Source: Isochrysis galbana
Lineage: Eukaryota > Haptophyta > Isochrysidales > Isochrysidaceae
Length of the DNA: 64,000 bases
Assembly: GCA_018136815.1 (NCBI GenBank)
Contig: CM030932.1
Span: forward strand, 688,081-752,080
Reading direction: 5' to 3'
The position numbers and the translations under genes are program-made. Numbering within the stretch: position 1 is the first letter of the stretch; each line of letters starts with the position of its first letter. Below are positions 54,115 to 64,000 of the stretch, piece after piece. The notes under the pieces are model-generated. The model did no database searches and was not told the DNA's origin. It saw only the letters and a list, made by a program, of their open reading frames with translations.

Positions 54115-56280
54115 ATGAGCATAGAGATCCAGGCGATGTCGTACGCGCCGCCCGCGTGGTCGGCGCTTCCCCCCGCTGGCTCTTACTCCCTGGAGATCGT
54201 GCGCGGCGGCGTGGTGCTCGAGCGCATGGAGATTAACTCTCGCCCCTTCTACTTGCTCGGTCGGGACCCCGCCGCCGCCCAGCTCGTGCTGCCCCACCCT
54301 TCCGTCTCTCGAGTCCATGCAGTCGTGCAGCATTCGGCAGAGGGCCACGTCTTCCTGATGGACCTCGGCTCGACACACGGCACGTACATCGGCAAAAAGG
54401 CGTGCCCAGCAAATACGTACGTACGCCTACCCGTTGGAGCGACGGTGAGGCTCGGGGCTGGCTCGCGAACGGTGTGTCTGATGGGACCGGCGGGGGAGGA
54501 GGAGGAGGATGAGGCTCAGCGCACCACGCTTGTGGCTGAGGCAGCCGGTGCAAGCGGTGGCGTCGACACGACGCAGCGGCTGGATGCGCGCGCCCGCCGC
54601 ATCGCTGCTACTACTGGCCGCTCGACCGTCTCGGCCGAAGACCTGCATGCCGGCGGCGCCGGCTGGGGCTTTGGGGAGGACGCTGCTGCTGTGCCTGCTG
54701 AGCGCACGGATGAGCTCGACGCGATGGGGCTCGACGAACTGCTTGTGCTACTGCGCAAGAGCGAACTCCGACTATCAGTCCGCCAGCAGCGCCTGATCGA
54801 GCAGATCGAGAAGCGCTCCGAGAAGTTGGCCAACCTGGCGACGGAGACGGCGCGGATCAGCGCGAAGGAGGCGGAGGGGCTGAGCGACGGGCAGGCAACA
54901 GCGCTCAAGCGGAACGAGGAACGGAGCAAGGCGTTGGAGGAGCAACTTGAGAGCCTGCGTGAGCAGTTGGCTGACGGCATTCGTGAGCAGCTTGGGGCTG
55001 TGCGCAACGTGATCGAAGGTCCCGCGGGCCGGCGACGCGGCAAGCATGGCGAGGGCGACGATGACGGCCACGATGATGAGTTCTTTGACCGTACCGCACG
55101 ACGCACGAAGCGTAGCGGCGAGACGGATGAAGGCAGGGAGGAGGTGCTCTCCGAGGCGAATATCATGCTGAAGCTCGACGCGCTCGAGGCAGAAGAGGAG
55201 GAGCTCCAGCGGCAGCTTGGTGCCGCCGAGATAGAGCAGCGCGCACACCGTGCCGCAGCGAGCGCCACAGAGGCGCCAGACGCTCTCGACGCGTACATGC
55301 ACTCCAATGCGCTGGACGTTGCCCAGCGAACCATCGAGCGGCTGACCGCGTCGCAGCAGACAATTGTGCGTGAGAGGGATAGGCTGCGCTCGTTGCTCCA
55401 ATTTGTGCAGCCTGCGCTGAGGCCCGAGGCGCTAGTCAGCGAGGCAACCGCACCGCCGCCGCCAAGTGCTTCCTCACCGATATCGCCACCTCCGGCCAAG
55501 CGCATCAAGCCAGCTGCCATGGATGAGGGCACGGCGGACGGTCGAATGGGCGGGCCGGTGAGTGGCGCCTCCGGCGTGGACCACGAATCGCATGCGCCAA
55601 CTAGCGCCAAGGTGACGCCGGAGGGCCAGACAGGGCTCGACGCGCCCATGAGCGCGGACCCGTCCTCCAAGCGGCGCAAGCTCGGACCGAGTATGCCGCC
55701 GCCTTCTGCTTCTGCGGGCGTGTCCGCCGCTGAGGGCGCTGGCGGCGACACCGCGTGCACCGGCCGGCGGGCCATGGCGGACACATTCCGGAACGAATTC
55801 GCCGCTGCAGTTGAACGGCTCTCGAGGGGGGAGACAGCGCCTGCTGCGAATGCAAACGAGCTCAAGGCGCGCGCTCTATCAAGTGGCGCCGCGGGCGCAC
55901 AGGCGTTGGAAGAGGTGGCCGCCCCGGGTTTCGTCGGACTAGGCTTTGGTGCGGCACGACCCGACGAGGCCGCACTGCGCTCGGCACGCGAGGCATCGCT
56001 GCAGGAAAAACGGACACGGATGTCGGAGGCCTCAATGGCCGCCGGGCTGAACCAGATGCATAGCGGTCACGTGGCGGACGCCGCCACCACCTTGGTAGGC
56101 AACCGGTCGCCTCACGGTCCCATTGGGCCGCTGCGGCCACCGGCGCTCGGAGCAAGCGACACGGCGGACTGGCGGACGACTGGCGGCGGAGAGGCAGACG
56201 CTGAGCTAAGCGATTGGATGCCGCCTCCGGATCAGGACGGCTCGGGGAAGACCGCGCTCAACGCCCGGCTCGGGTACTAG
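54115..56280 (+). CDS. Kanadaptin-like FHA-domain protein (SLC4A1AP homologue)
   Basis: Single open frame of 721 aa. FHA domain at about 28-125: YLLGRDPAAAQLVLPHPSVSRVHAVVQH and MDLGSTHGTYIGKKA are the phosphothreonine-binding loops. Next comes a long acidic/coiled-coil region (LRKSELRLSVRQQRLIEQIEKRSEKLANL; ALEEQLESLREQLADGIREQL), then DDEFFDRT at about 321, KLDALEAEEEELQRQLG, LDAYMHSNAL near 389 and a final coil (IERLTASQQTIVRERDRLRSLLQFVQPA). The order FHA, DDEFxDRT, LDxxM, coil is that of kanadaptin, a nuclear protein linked to RNA processing; its exact role is unsettled. The C-terminal 270 residues are Ala/Gly/Pro-rich and include KRRK-type basic patches. The start is the first ATG after the LINE tail. 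Confidence 0.82.
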   Translation: MSIEIQAMSYAPPAWSALPPAGSYSLEIVRGGVVLERMEINSRPFYLLGRDPAAAQLVLPHPSVSRVHAVVQHSAEGHVFLMDLGSTHGTYIGKKACPANTYVRLPVGATVRLGAGSRTVCLMGPAGEEEEDEAQRTTLVAEAAGASGGVDTTQRLDARARRIAATTGRSTVSAEDLHAGGAGWGFGEDAAAVPAERTDELDAMGLDELLVLLRKSELRLSVRQQRLIEQIEKRSEKLANLATETARISAKEAEGLSDGQATALKRNEERSKALEEQLESLREQLADGIREQLGAVRNVIEGPAGRRRGKHGEGDDDGHDDEFFDRTARRTKRSGETDEGREEVLSEANIMLKLDALEAEEEELQRQLGAAEIEQRAHRAAASATEAPDALDAYMHSNALDVAQRTIERLTASQQTIVRERDRLRSLLQFVQPALRPEALVSEATAPPPPSASSPISPPPAKRIKPAAMDEGTADGRMGGPVSGASGVDHESHAPTSAKVTPEGQTGLDAPMSADPSSKRRKLGPSMPPPSASAGVSAAEGAGGDTACTGRRAMADTFRNEFAAAVERLSRGETAPAANANELKARALSSGAAGAQALEEVAAPGFVGLGFGAARPDEAALRSAREASLQEKRTRMSEASMAAGLNQMHSGHVADAATTLVGNRSPHGPIGPLRPPALGASDTADWRTTGGGEADAELSDWMPPPDQDGSGKTALNARLGY

Positions 56281-57059
56281 CTGCCATGCGATAGTCCACT
56301 TGCGCCTCTGGACCTAGCAGATGAAGTGGACGGTCAGCGAGGTTTGGGTGACAAAATTTCTCTGCCGTGGGGGCCACGGCAGCGCGCTCATGATGGGCGG
56401 CTTTTGCTACGCCAGGGCTCTCGCTCGCATCCCATCACAGTGGATACTTCGTTAGGAATGGTACTCAAGCTCATCCATCATTTAAAACCTGCCGTTCGCC
56501 CCACTCACAAAACTTTAGTGTTTCGGATGATGATTGCAATGCCATATGGTGTGTGATGCCCAGTGCCTAGAGCCATAAAGAACAACAAGTTCTCCACAGC
56601 TTACTGTCTATGTCCTTGCGTCGAAATATCGTTAAAATGACAGGGGCATGGGCATGGTAGCCCGGTCACGCTCACTCTTTTTAACGCCACTATTTTCCAC
56701 CTCCCCTGGGTGTCCAAGGATTCCGCAGGGTCCCCCCCTACCTGCCCCGTCAACTGCACCCCCCCTCCGAACAACCCCCTCTCACCCCACGAAAGGCAGT
56801 GGCGTCGGTGAGACCCCCCTCCCTTCCCCCGCGCGTGGCGGTCTCCATTTTGGGAGATCGAGGCGGGCGCTCACGGGAGGCGGGGCAGGAAATCAGAGCG
56901 GTGAATGTAGGGCGCATCACTCTTAAAAACGCGGAGCTTCCGCGACGTTCGATCGCCCGCGATCAGTCGAAGTATGGCCTGGCCCCATATTGAGTGACCG
57001 GGCTGCTAGGCATGGGCATGGGCATGGGGCAGCGCGCGCCGACTCTTTAGCCCTTGGTC
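56281..57059. other. 3' flank of the kanadaptin-like gene, no further gene
   Basis: Mostly C-rich non-coding DNA; no open frame with recognisable features. Confidence 0.4.
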
Positions 57060-57245
57060 GACGCAACGCGCGCGACCTCTGCCGAACCGCGCCAGCGATT
57101 CCGCTTCGAGGAACCTGGTAGAAGGAGAAGGGAAAGGGGTAGAAAGAAGGACTGCAAGGGTCAAGCAAGGGTGGTGATAGGGAGTAACACCAGCACTCTG
57201 CCTCGCGCCGTGCTAAGTAGCGGGAATTTCGTAGCGAGTAGCAAG
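57060..57245 (+). mobile_element. Diverged LINE 3'-UTR remnant
   Basis: GCAACGCGCGCGACCTC, then GGGAGTAACACCAGCACTCTGCC and CTCGCGCCGTGCTAAGTAGCG follow the same order as GCAGCGCGCGCGGCCTCC, ...CTAGCACACTGCC and CACGTAGCGGGG of the better-preserved LINE copies. It is older and has no coding part. 57246-57922 beyond it shows no clear gene. Confidence 0.45.
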
Positions 57246-57922
57246 ATTTCTTTGCTTTATGGCTCCCTTGCGACTCGCCTTCTGCGCTCCACTAGCAGCG
57301 CTCACCCATCACAGCACGCGCTCTACAGCTTGCCAACCTAAACATAGAGATAGAGCGGCGGCTCATCGCTCATCATACTATTGTGTTCATAGATTTACGT
57401 ACGCGTAAACCACAGACTCTTGTTGATCGCTGCTCGTGCATAGCGGCTATTGCCCGCAAGCGCCCACACGCGAGTTTTACACGAGTGACACAAACGCCCG
57501 CCACATGGCGCTGGTGGTGGGCTTGGACCGCGTGGGGTTGCGCGCCCTGTGCGAAAATGTTTCCTCCGCAGCCCTGATAGGCGTGCATGGCACACTCTAC
57601 GACCGCCCTACCAAAGCAGCATACATGAACGCAACAGATCAGGCCTCAGGACTAGGAAGAGCTGCGAGGAAGCCACAACATGAACGAAGAGGACATGCTC
57701 GTCGGAGGTCATCACTATTGTGCCGCATACTTTCATGAACTCGGGAGACCATGATCCAAAAGTGCCAGTGTCAGGGCATCGAGAACTCGCAGCTGCATTG
57801 GCGACGCAGCGATTACGGTGCATGACAAAAGTCACAATTCCTACCGCAGGGCGGAACAAATAGCCGATAGGACAAGGCGAAGAGAGAACTCGCCGCAGCT
57901 ACAGCCCACGAGCTCCTCAAGT

Positions 57923-58621
57923 TTATTCAGTAGCCACAAGCGCGAGATAGAAGCTGAAAGCAAGAACACCAACGTTCCGCAGCGCCGATTGCAATAGAAC
58001 AGAGGGGAGGGCGTAGACAAGAGGGCCGCCAATGCCAAAGCTGACGGCTGCAACGACGCATGTCCGCCAGAGTGATGAGCGCAGCCGCTGCCACGCACCG
58101 CGCCATCCTGCCCGCGAGAGAAGTGAGTGCGAACTCAAGTAGAGTGCATTGGAGAAGGTCTGAAAGAGCACAATATGTGACACAACTTTGACGCCGATGA
58201 GCAGAACCGCCGACTGCCTGAGGAAGCCTGGGAGCCATGGCGTAGTCGCATCGATACTGGCGAGCAGCGATGACCAGAAGTAGAACGGGATGGCGTCTGC
58301 GAGGAGTCCGGCGAGCGAGTTGCGTAGTGTGCGCATAGGCATGTATATCATCGTCCCGCCGCCCGCATGCCGTGCAAGCTGTACCAGCACGTCCCCGCAG
58401 GCGTAGGTGGAGAGGGCGTGGAGAGCGACAAAGAGTCGGTCTCTCCTTCTGAGCTGCTGGAGCGAGCTAGCGAGAGCATAGGCTGCGCTTCGGAGAGGCG
58501 GAGGCAGAACCGCGACACCCGCAGTGCTCACCAGCGGCGCGCTCAGCGTGAAGGCCGCCAGCGCAGCGCTGCTGCCGCGAAGAAGCGCCACCGGAAGCTC
58601 GGCCACCGCCTCCTCGGGCAT
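57923..58621 (-). CDS. Mpv17/PMP22-like membrane protein
   Basis: 232 aa with several hydrophobic segments. The pattern YACGDVLVQL, then MRTLRNSLAGLLADAIPFYFWSSLLASI, VLLIGVKVVSHIVLFQTFSNALYLSS and finally GPLVYALPSVLLQSALRNVGVLAFSFYLALVA resembles the four-helix Mpv17/PMP22/Sym1 family (GDxxxQ near the start, R..R..G..xxGPxxxxWY, K.xxDQ.xxxP, N.xxW..YLS), but the canonical W-x-W-P motif is not evident. Members sit in the inner mitochondrial or peroxisomal membrane; their transport role is debated. The start ATG has a GCCGCC context. Assignment is moderate; another multispan family is possible. Confidence 0.6.
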   Translation of the reverse strand: MPEEAVAELPVALLRGSSAALAAFTLSAPLVSTAGVAVLPPPLRSAAYALASSLQQLRRRDRLFVALHALSTYACGDVLVQLARHAGGGTMIYMPMRTLRNSLAGLLADAIPFYFWSSLLASIDATTPWLPGFLRQSAVLLIGVKVVSHIVLFQTFSNALYLSSHSLLSRAGWRGAWQRLRSSLWRTCVVAAVSFGIGGPLVYALPSVLLQSALRNVGVLAFSFYLALVATE

Positions 58622-58769
58622 GGCGGCGAGACCCGTCGCACCACGCCCGCCTCCCGGTGCTCTTCCTCCTCTTCTCCTTTACGTGAGTGGGGCGTTCTTT
58701 TCTTTCACGAGGGGATGGATTCGGTGACGATGGAGGAGCCATCGAGGGGCAGCGAGATGCACTAGAGGA

Positions 58770-59395
58770 ACGAGAAAGAGAAGACGGAAGATGATGCCGC
58801 GAGGCTATTTCGGTCCGGGGGAGGGAAGGGGGAGGGGGGGGAGGGGTCCCCACAGTTGCCACCTTACACCTGAGTTGGCATCGTTGTAGATAAAAAAGGG
58901 GGGGGGCTCTTGAAGGTCGCCCTAGGCGGCACAGGTCCGGGTGTCCGGGTGGAAGTGGCAGACGCTGAGACGCTTGAGGCTGAGGCGCGGCGCGGCCTGC
59001 GGCGACTCGGCGTCGGGGGGAAGCCGCAAGCCGTTTATTGGCCAGGGCCCCCACCCAGCGGTCCAGCGGTGACCTAGGTCTTGGTCACGTCGACACTCAC
59101 AGCCACAACAAACAATAAACAAGAAAAGGGGCCACTCCCACTCCCGACCCGCCATGACTCATGAGCAATGAGGCATGAGGCTTGTCAGCCTAGATGGGAA
59201 ATACGGTGCTAGGGCCTGCAAATACAGCCAAATACATATGCATATGCGGCCAAATACATTTCAAATACATAGGGCCTGCAAATACAGCCAAATACATATG
59301 CATCGAGGCCTACAACCCAGGACGCGCTTGAAATACAGCCAAATATATATGTATTTGACCTCTGGCCAAATACGGTAAATACGTATTTCGTCCCA
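58770..59395. other. Intergenic; AAATAC-rich patch
   Basis: Non-coding, followed at 59216-59385 by a cluster of CAAATACAGCCAAATACATATG-like motifs (each shorter than 20 bp) in irregular tandem, an AT-rich island in GC-rich DNA. Confidence 0.45.
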
Positions 59396-59514
59396 TCTAG
59401 GGATGTCAGGTGGGTAGGTGGTTCCTCCCCCACAGCAAGGGAGGAGTGGAGAAAGGGGGCTAGTGCCCCACCATCGATGAACCGAGTGCATAAAGCATAA
59501 ACATAAACTTAGTT
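59396..59514 (-). mobile_element. 5' fragment of a T-tailed retroposon
   Basis: Minus strand starts AACTAAGTTTATG at 59514 and contains GGGGGAGGAACCACC and CCACTCCTCCC as in the full copies. It stops after about 115 bp. A further diverged relative in plus orientation (GGCGACTCGTGCCC..., 59560-59990) lies between this and the next full copy. Confidence 0.55.
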
Positions 59515-60007
59515 GGTAGTTGTAGTTGTAGTTGGGGTATACGGTATACTAACTTCATACTCAGTTCACCTTGGGGAGGCGACTCGTGCCCTCCCCTCCG
59601 GGCTCGAACTCCTCTCCGGGGGGCCCGTCGGACACCCTCAAGCCTCAGGGCCTTTGCCCTAGGCCCTTGGGCGCATGAGACGAGGGACTTATCAGCCTCA
59701 GACCCAAACCCCCTGTGGCCAGTGGGCGCGGGTTGTGAGTTGTGAGTTGCAACACAGATCCCGCCAGAGCCGGAGCCTGCACTCGTACTCACTTCCCCCC
59801 CCTCTCCTGGTCGTCAGGCGGACAGAGGACTCAGGGAGCCACCCAAGGTCAGCGAGGCGAGCTCCAGGAGAGGCAGAATCGGCCAGGGGCGAGCCCCAGT
59901 ATCCACTGCCCGCTGAGATGCCTTGCCTAGTCCACAGGGGGGGCCCTCGGGACCTCTGAGAGCAGGCAAAGGCGCGTGCCATGCGCACGCCTCGCAGGAG
60001 AGAACGA

Positions 60008-60758
60008 TATAAACCTTTTAATAGTCTCACCGCACACGCGGCCGTGGACCCTCTACTTTCTACTCACGTAGGAAACTTTCTACACCCCCACTTCCCCGGC
60101 CCTTCTCCCCCCGCCATAAGGCGACTCCCCCCGTGCACTACTAGGGGGAATGGGGTGAAGGGCTTAGATATGGTCCGGTGGCCCGCGCCACCCCCCGGTG
60201 ATCATTCCCCCCCTTCCTCCTGTGTCTCCGAGTGGGCGGCGGTCTCAGCCCCGACTTATCCTGTAAACAGGTGCGGGACTTACCTATTTTTCGGTGAGCG
60301 GAGCTCTCGCTCCGCCCACCCCCTTCTCCGCGCTCTCTCTCCCCTCTCCTGCGGCACGCGCGATGGCGCGCCTGCGGCAGGCCTCCAGCTGCCTGCTGGC
60401 GACCCCTGGAGGCTCATGGAGGCCAGCTCTGGGGGCAGAGGAGGCTGGGACTGGGCCCTGGTCTCCCCTGCCTCTCCCTCGCTGGCGCTCCTGAGCCTCT
60501 GGGGCCCCCAATCTGCACCTGTCTGCCTGTCGACCAGGGGGGGAGGGGGGGTTGGAGCAATGGGCTGGCCACGAGGGGCCAGGATGGGCGAATGGGGCGA
60601 GCCTGTGGGGAAGGGAGTGGGTCAGTAGGGCAGTGGCCTCCTGGCAAGCCATCAGGCGTGCCAGGAGGATGGGTGGTTCCTCCCCCATGGCAGGGGAGGA
60701 GTGGAGAGAGGGGGGGGCTCGTGCCCCCCCATGGGGCAACCAAGTATAAACTTAGTTG
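60008..60758 (-). mobile_element. T-tailed non-autonomous retroposon, copy 3
   Basis: Nearly identical to copy 1 (542-1305) over its whole length. It is flanked by the 16-bp duplication TCGCAGGAGAGAACGA at 59992-60007 and 60759-60774. Minus-strand 5' end at the AACTAAGTTTATACTTGG palindrome (60758), 3' end GAGACTATTAAAAGGTTTAT at 60008. Confidence 0.88.
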
Positions 60759-60863
60759 TCGCAGGAGAGAACGACGAGTGAGAAAAGAGAGTGGGGGGCG
60801 CGGAACACGGACAAGGTAGACGGGACATACAATGCTGCTCTCTACGCCCTAAGTATACACGTT

Positions 60864-61957
60864 TTACTTTCTCGGCCCACCCATGCTCCCCGCCTCTTCT
60901 CCTCTCCGACCATCTCTGGCTCGGACGGCAAGGTTCTCATCGCTCCAACTCTGTTGCAGCTCGCGCCTCAGAGCCTCGCTCTCGCGCAACTGGGCCCATG
61001 CACTCAGATCAAGTAGCGGACAATCTGGCGCACTAACAGCCGCCTCGACGGTCACCGGGCCTTCCGTCTCACAGACCGCCCGAGCCAAATGGATGTCATG
61101 GCAACGGCCGCCGCAAGCATGTAGACGCGCCACTTTCGACGCCAATGAGCGTGCCTCCGATGATCGACCCGGCTCACCAGCCACAAACTTGCACATCATC
61201 GCTGCTGTGCGGGACCAGCATGATGGATCGTCCGCATCCAATGCCTGCGAACACGTATTATGGGATGCAGACGTGTGAGTAGGGGCAGTCGATAATGGGT
61301 TGAGATCATCAGCGGCACGAAGAGACAACTGCGCAATGAGCAAATGGAAGCCCATGTGGAGTTGGCTGGGCCTGCGCAGCGCGCTGCCAAAAGCGCATTC
61401 ACCTCCACCAAGAGTTCAGTATACACCCGCTCACAGTGCTGTCGTGCATACTTGCACTGTTGCTGCTGCTCTCCAAGAGTATCCCACAGGTCGTCCGGGA
61501 TCTCACTCCGGCTCGAGTAGTGATCGAGCGCACCCGCATGCTCGGCGGCGGCGAGGGTGACTCTGTGAAGCTGGGCCTGGTAGAGCGCGGCGAGCATCCT
61601 CCTCAGCCGCCTCTTCTCGCTGGGCTTGTGCTCGATCGCGCGCTCGACGTAACGCTCGGCGCGGAGCATCTCGTCCCGCCGCGCCGCCTCCTCTGCCGCA
61701 CTCTCAAGCCCGAGCACCTCCAGGTTCTGTGGGAGGAGAAGGAGGGGAGGGCCAGAGGCGTGCCAGCCGTCGCTTGCTCTCGCTCCCTCTCCACTCTCGA
61801 GCTGGACGGCGTGCCGCTGCTTGTCAGCATGGTAGGCCCGGACGAGCCCGACCTGTCCGTTAAGCTCGCTGCGTACACGCAGGCCATGCAGCCGCACGCG
61901 CTGGCCCAGCAGGTCAGAGGGAAGTAGCGAACCGCTCGCGCGCGCCACGCGGCACAT
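60864..61957 (-). CDS. Hypothetical protein with an SH3/KOW-like N-terminal segment
   Basis: Exon 1 61957-61403, intron 61402-61245 (GTGAAT...CGCAG, phase 0), exon 2 61244-60864; 311 aa. The N-terminus GQRVRLHGLRVRSELNGQVGLVRAYHADKQRHAVQLESG is a small beta-rich module that occurs in many algal proteins ahead of other domains, with LLLLPQNLEVLGLE closing it. Next comes a helical region (EEAARRDEMLRAERYVERAIEHKPSEKRRLRRMLAALYQAQL) resembling a TPR-like helical pair, then a Cys/His-containing segment (MMCKFVAGEPGR, HACGGRCHDIHLA) and a charged tail. I cannot name the family. The intron was placed from splice signals and the maintained frame. Confidence 0.55.
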
Positions 61958-62287
61958 CCTCGCGCCCTATCGACACGATGATATCATCCATGAGAAATGA
62001 GGCATAAAAACAGAAGAACTACTACTGGGAGCCGCCAGCGCAATAAAATGAACAAAGGTCGCGTTCCGTCGAATATGGGACATCACTCAATTGAGCCATC
62101 ATATGTCCATAGTCCGTTTACAAAAAAGTCGAATATCCTCGTCGTCTTCCTTTCTCCGTCATCCTCGGCGACTCTACCGTCAAAAGAGAACATTTCTAAT
62201 ATCCTGATGTCATTAGAGTAGAGGCTTGAGCTTCGTTCGTGCGCGTGCCCGCTTCGTGGGCGTGCCCGTGCCCTTCCCCAGCCTCCC
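61958..62287. other. Short intergenic region
   Basis: 5' flank shared between the minus-strand gene ending upstream and the plus-strand frame at 62288; AT-richer than average. No feature recognised. Confidence 0.4.
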
Positions 62288-62710
62288 ATGGCCCCTAGCA
62301 AGCCTGCCAACAAGCGCAAGCCGGCACGGGGGCACTACACAGTACATGCCCGCGACACCCGGGCCGAGGAGCGCGCGCGCGTAGTCGCAGATGTCCGGAA
62401 GGCGGTTGCTCATTGTCGCACGCATAGCGTTGGCGCGAAGGCGGCTCTGGCTTCTGGGCTTTTCCCTCATGCCACGCGCGGAAAGGTCGAGTGGGGCCTG
62501 AGGCGGCCTGCCGCCAATGATGACTCCACTCGGGACGCCAACCAACAGCGGCTCACAAATGCTGAGCGCTTGAAGTTGGCATCGTGGATCCTCACGCGCG
62601 CTGACGCCCATGATACCCAGTCTCGGCATCAGATTTCTGTCAAGGTCCGCGAGATGCTCACAGAGAGGCACCGCTTCAATCGTATCAAAAATTTCAACCT
62701 ACTTTTATAA
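62288..62710 (+). pseudogene. Possible transposase N-terminus (HTH-like), interrupted
   Basis: A frame of 140 residues with a basic start (MAPSKPANKRKPARGHYTV) and two helix-rich blocks (AEERARVVADVRKAVAHCR; LTNAERLKLASWILTRADA ... HQISVKVREMLTERH) reminiscent of the CENP-B/Tc5-type helix-turn-helix of DNA transposases. It is cut near 62706 by a GGGGGCCTCGCGCCCCCC-containing repeat. Downstream, 63560-63890 reads KKRKAARLERHVQEEEREQSRR and, in another frame, CENCGNLKKGWCKKRDC, as in the C-terminus of such transposases. The assignment is tentative. Confidence 0.4.
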
Positions 62711-62910
62711 GTGGGGGTCAATGGGGGCCTCGCGCCCCCCTCTCTCCATCGCGGACACCCCCCGGGTCGGGCCCGTACACTCAACCCCAGCCCCTGCCCT
62801 CTGGCAGGGGCAGGGCACTCATCAATTCAGCCCAGACCCCTAGTGGGCGCGAGTCGCGAGCCGCACTCCCAGGCCCGCATGGGCCTGCTCTCGTACTGAC
62901 TCCCCCCACC
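62706..62910 (+). mobile_element. Fragment related to the T-tailed retroposons
   Basis: Begins near TATAAGTGGGGGTCAATGGG and carries a GGGGGCCTCGCGCCCCCC hairpin in the same relative position as the GGGGGGCACGAGCCCCCC hairpin of the full copies. The rest resembles the diverged copy at 59560-59990 (GTGGGCGCGAGTCGCGAG). Confidence 0.4.
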
Positions 62911-64000
62911 GCAAAATTCGCCCTCGCCGCCGCGCGCGGACCCCGTCACCACTGCACCCGTGCCCAAGCCTTCCCAAGTATCTTCACCCGCTACCCAAGT
63001 CGATAGGCCGCCTACGGACGCGTGGGTTGCCAAGGATGGAGTCTCAGGAGCCTTACCCGGATCCTGGGAACAGTCCATCTCCACAGGGATGCGGCGGGTT
63101 GGAATTATGGAGTGCAGTTGGTCACCAAGCGCAAGTGGGCAACAGAAGACTTAGTCGTTGAGGCCCCGGCAGGTGAATGCACGTTTGACGACTTGACGAC
63201 TGTGTCGACTTGACGAGGCTACAGACTCGGTCTTGTCTTCGCCCTCCGTGCGTCATGCGTCGTGCGTCAATCACCATGCCCGTAGTCAACCCCGAGGAAA
63301 GCTCCATGAGCTCCCCGCAAGAACCGCATTCCGCGCTAGCTGCCGGCGCGCCCTCGCAGGCAATCTCCAAGAGTGAGATCAGCCTTGCTCTGACAGCCTT
63401 CCGGGAGGGCGGGGTGGCAGCTACATAAGTGCGCGACTAGACATTTAGGCATGTCTAATGGACATTTCATGGGACATTTGGGTGCAAAATTTGGATGTCC
63501 CGAGACATTTTTTTGGGACATTTGGGCAGAAAAAACGGGACATAACCGCCTACCCCTAGGCGGCTGCTGACGAGGAAGAAGTGAAGAAGAGGAAGGCCGC
63601 GCGCCTCGAGCGCCATGTTCAGGAAGAGGAGCGTGAGCAGTCTCGTCGTGTAGCCTTCGAGGCATGCCGAACGAAATGTTCTTGTGAGATTGTTCCTTGT
63701 CCATGGGATTGCTGGATGGCTTTATGTTGTGTGAAAATTGTGGGAATCTGAAGAAAGGGTGGTGCAAGAAAAGAGACTGTGTGAGATGGCGTAAGAGTCC
63801 CATTCTTGTGCCGAGTGACGGCGTTGTGGAGTCTGAAAGTGATGCACGTGCCTCCGGCCTCGTTTTCGACATCAGGCCTTGTCCATGAGGCGCCTGTTCC
63901 CGTGTATGTGCACAAGTAAGATGTCACTGTGAATCACATCTTCAACCAATACGAAAAATAAGCACACGCCGGCGATGGAAATCACAAGAGGCAACTTTCA

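Noticed and set aside
54516..55865. 449-aa minus frame opposite the kanadaptin-like gene
   Set aside because: Ser/Ala-rich shadow of a GC-rich coding region; the plus strand has the FHA and DDEFFDRT motifs.
1..64000. CRISPR arrays, bacterial operons, phage genomes
   Set aside because: No regularly spaced short direct repeats with unique spacers, no clustered prokaryotic genes, and genes have spliceosomal introns. The phage-like methyltransferase sits inside a eukaryotic retrotransposon.

Overview
The window looks like nuclear DNA of a eukaryotic microbe. Housekeeping genes carry short GT-AG introns (donors mostly GTGAGT, GTGCGC, GTACGC), there are no bacterial operons, and about three quarters of the sequence is layered retrotransposon and DNA-transposon debris. 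Moderately high GC, CT/GA-rich tracts just upstream of several start codons and intron style suggest a microalga. A haptophyte is my best guess, but this is inference and not proven by any single gene.

Host genes, left to right: a divergent KDEL-receptor-family protein (1639-2844, +), the ER-Golgi R-SNARE SEC22 with six exons (7222-8971, +), an unknown two-exon gene present twice in an inverted duplication (15860-16569, + and 24698-25407, -), a secreted or targeted protein with two YCII domains (20837-22175, +), an RluA-type pseudouridine synthase (43348-44577, -), a small coiled-coil/membrane gene (48975-49815, +), a kanadaptin-like FHA protein (54115-56280, +), an Mpv17/PMP22-like membrane protein (57923-58621, -) and an unknown gene with an SH3-like N-terminus (60864-61957, -). 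They have no operon-like relationship. SEC22 and the KDEL-receptor homologue both serve ER-Golgi traffic.

Mobile DNA: the centre (28066-37087, -) is a large Ty3/gypsy chromovirus. It encodes retropepsin, reverse transcriptase, RNase H, integrase and chromodomain, and also, in frame and upstream of the protease, a phage-type DNA cytosine methyltransferase domain with an HPPC catalytic motif. This is the most interesting object in the window. A young deletion derivative of the same family (11353-14501) has identical LTR segments and a 5-bp target duplication, and several LTR scraps lie elsewhere. A second theme is a family of short retroposons of 750-880 bp (542-1305, 17616-18491, 60008-60758). 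Each is flanked by 15-16-bp target duplications, begins with the palindrome AACTAAGTTTATACTTAGTT and ends in a T-rich tail instead of poly(A). LINE fragments in the window (3' ends at 48783 and 54073) have the same kind of oligo(T) tail, so the two probably share a mobilisation machinery. DNA transposons include a hAT element inserted in another hAT transposase gene (39335-40441, 8-bp duplication), TA-flanked inverted-repeat elements (19404-20564; termini at 26514, 37402, 53534) and a foldback element (37583-38384).

Other structure: a 1.7-kb inverted duplication (15570-17292 and 23939-25690), a 202-bp tandem array (52658-53340), nested insertions three deep (19404-20564), and several retroposon 3' ends lying immediately upstream of host genes in the same orientation. 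Exon boundaries were placed by eye from splice signals and protein family conservation. They need transcript support.
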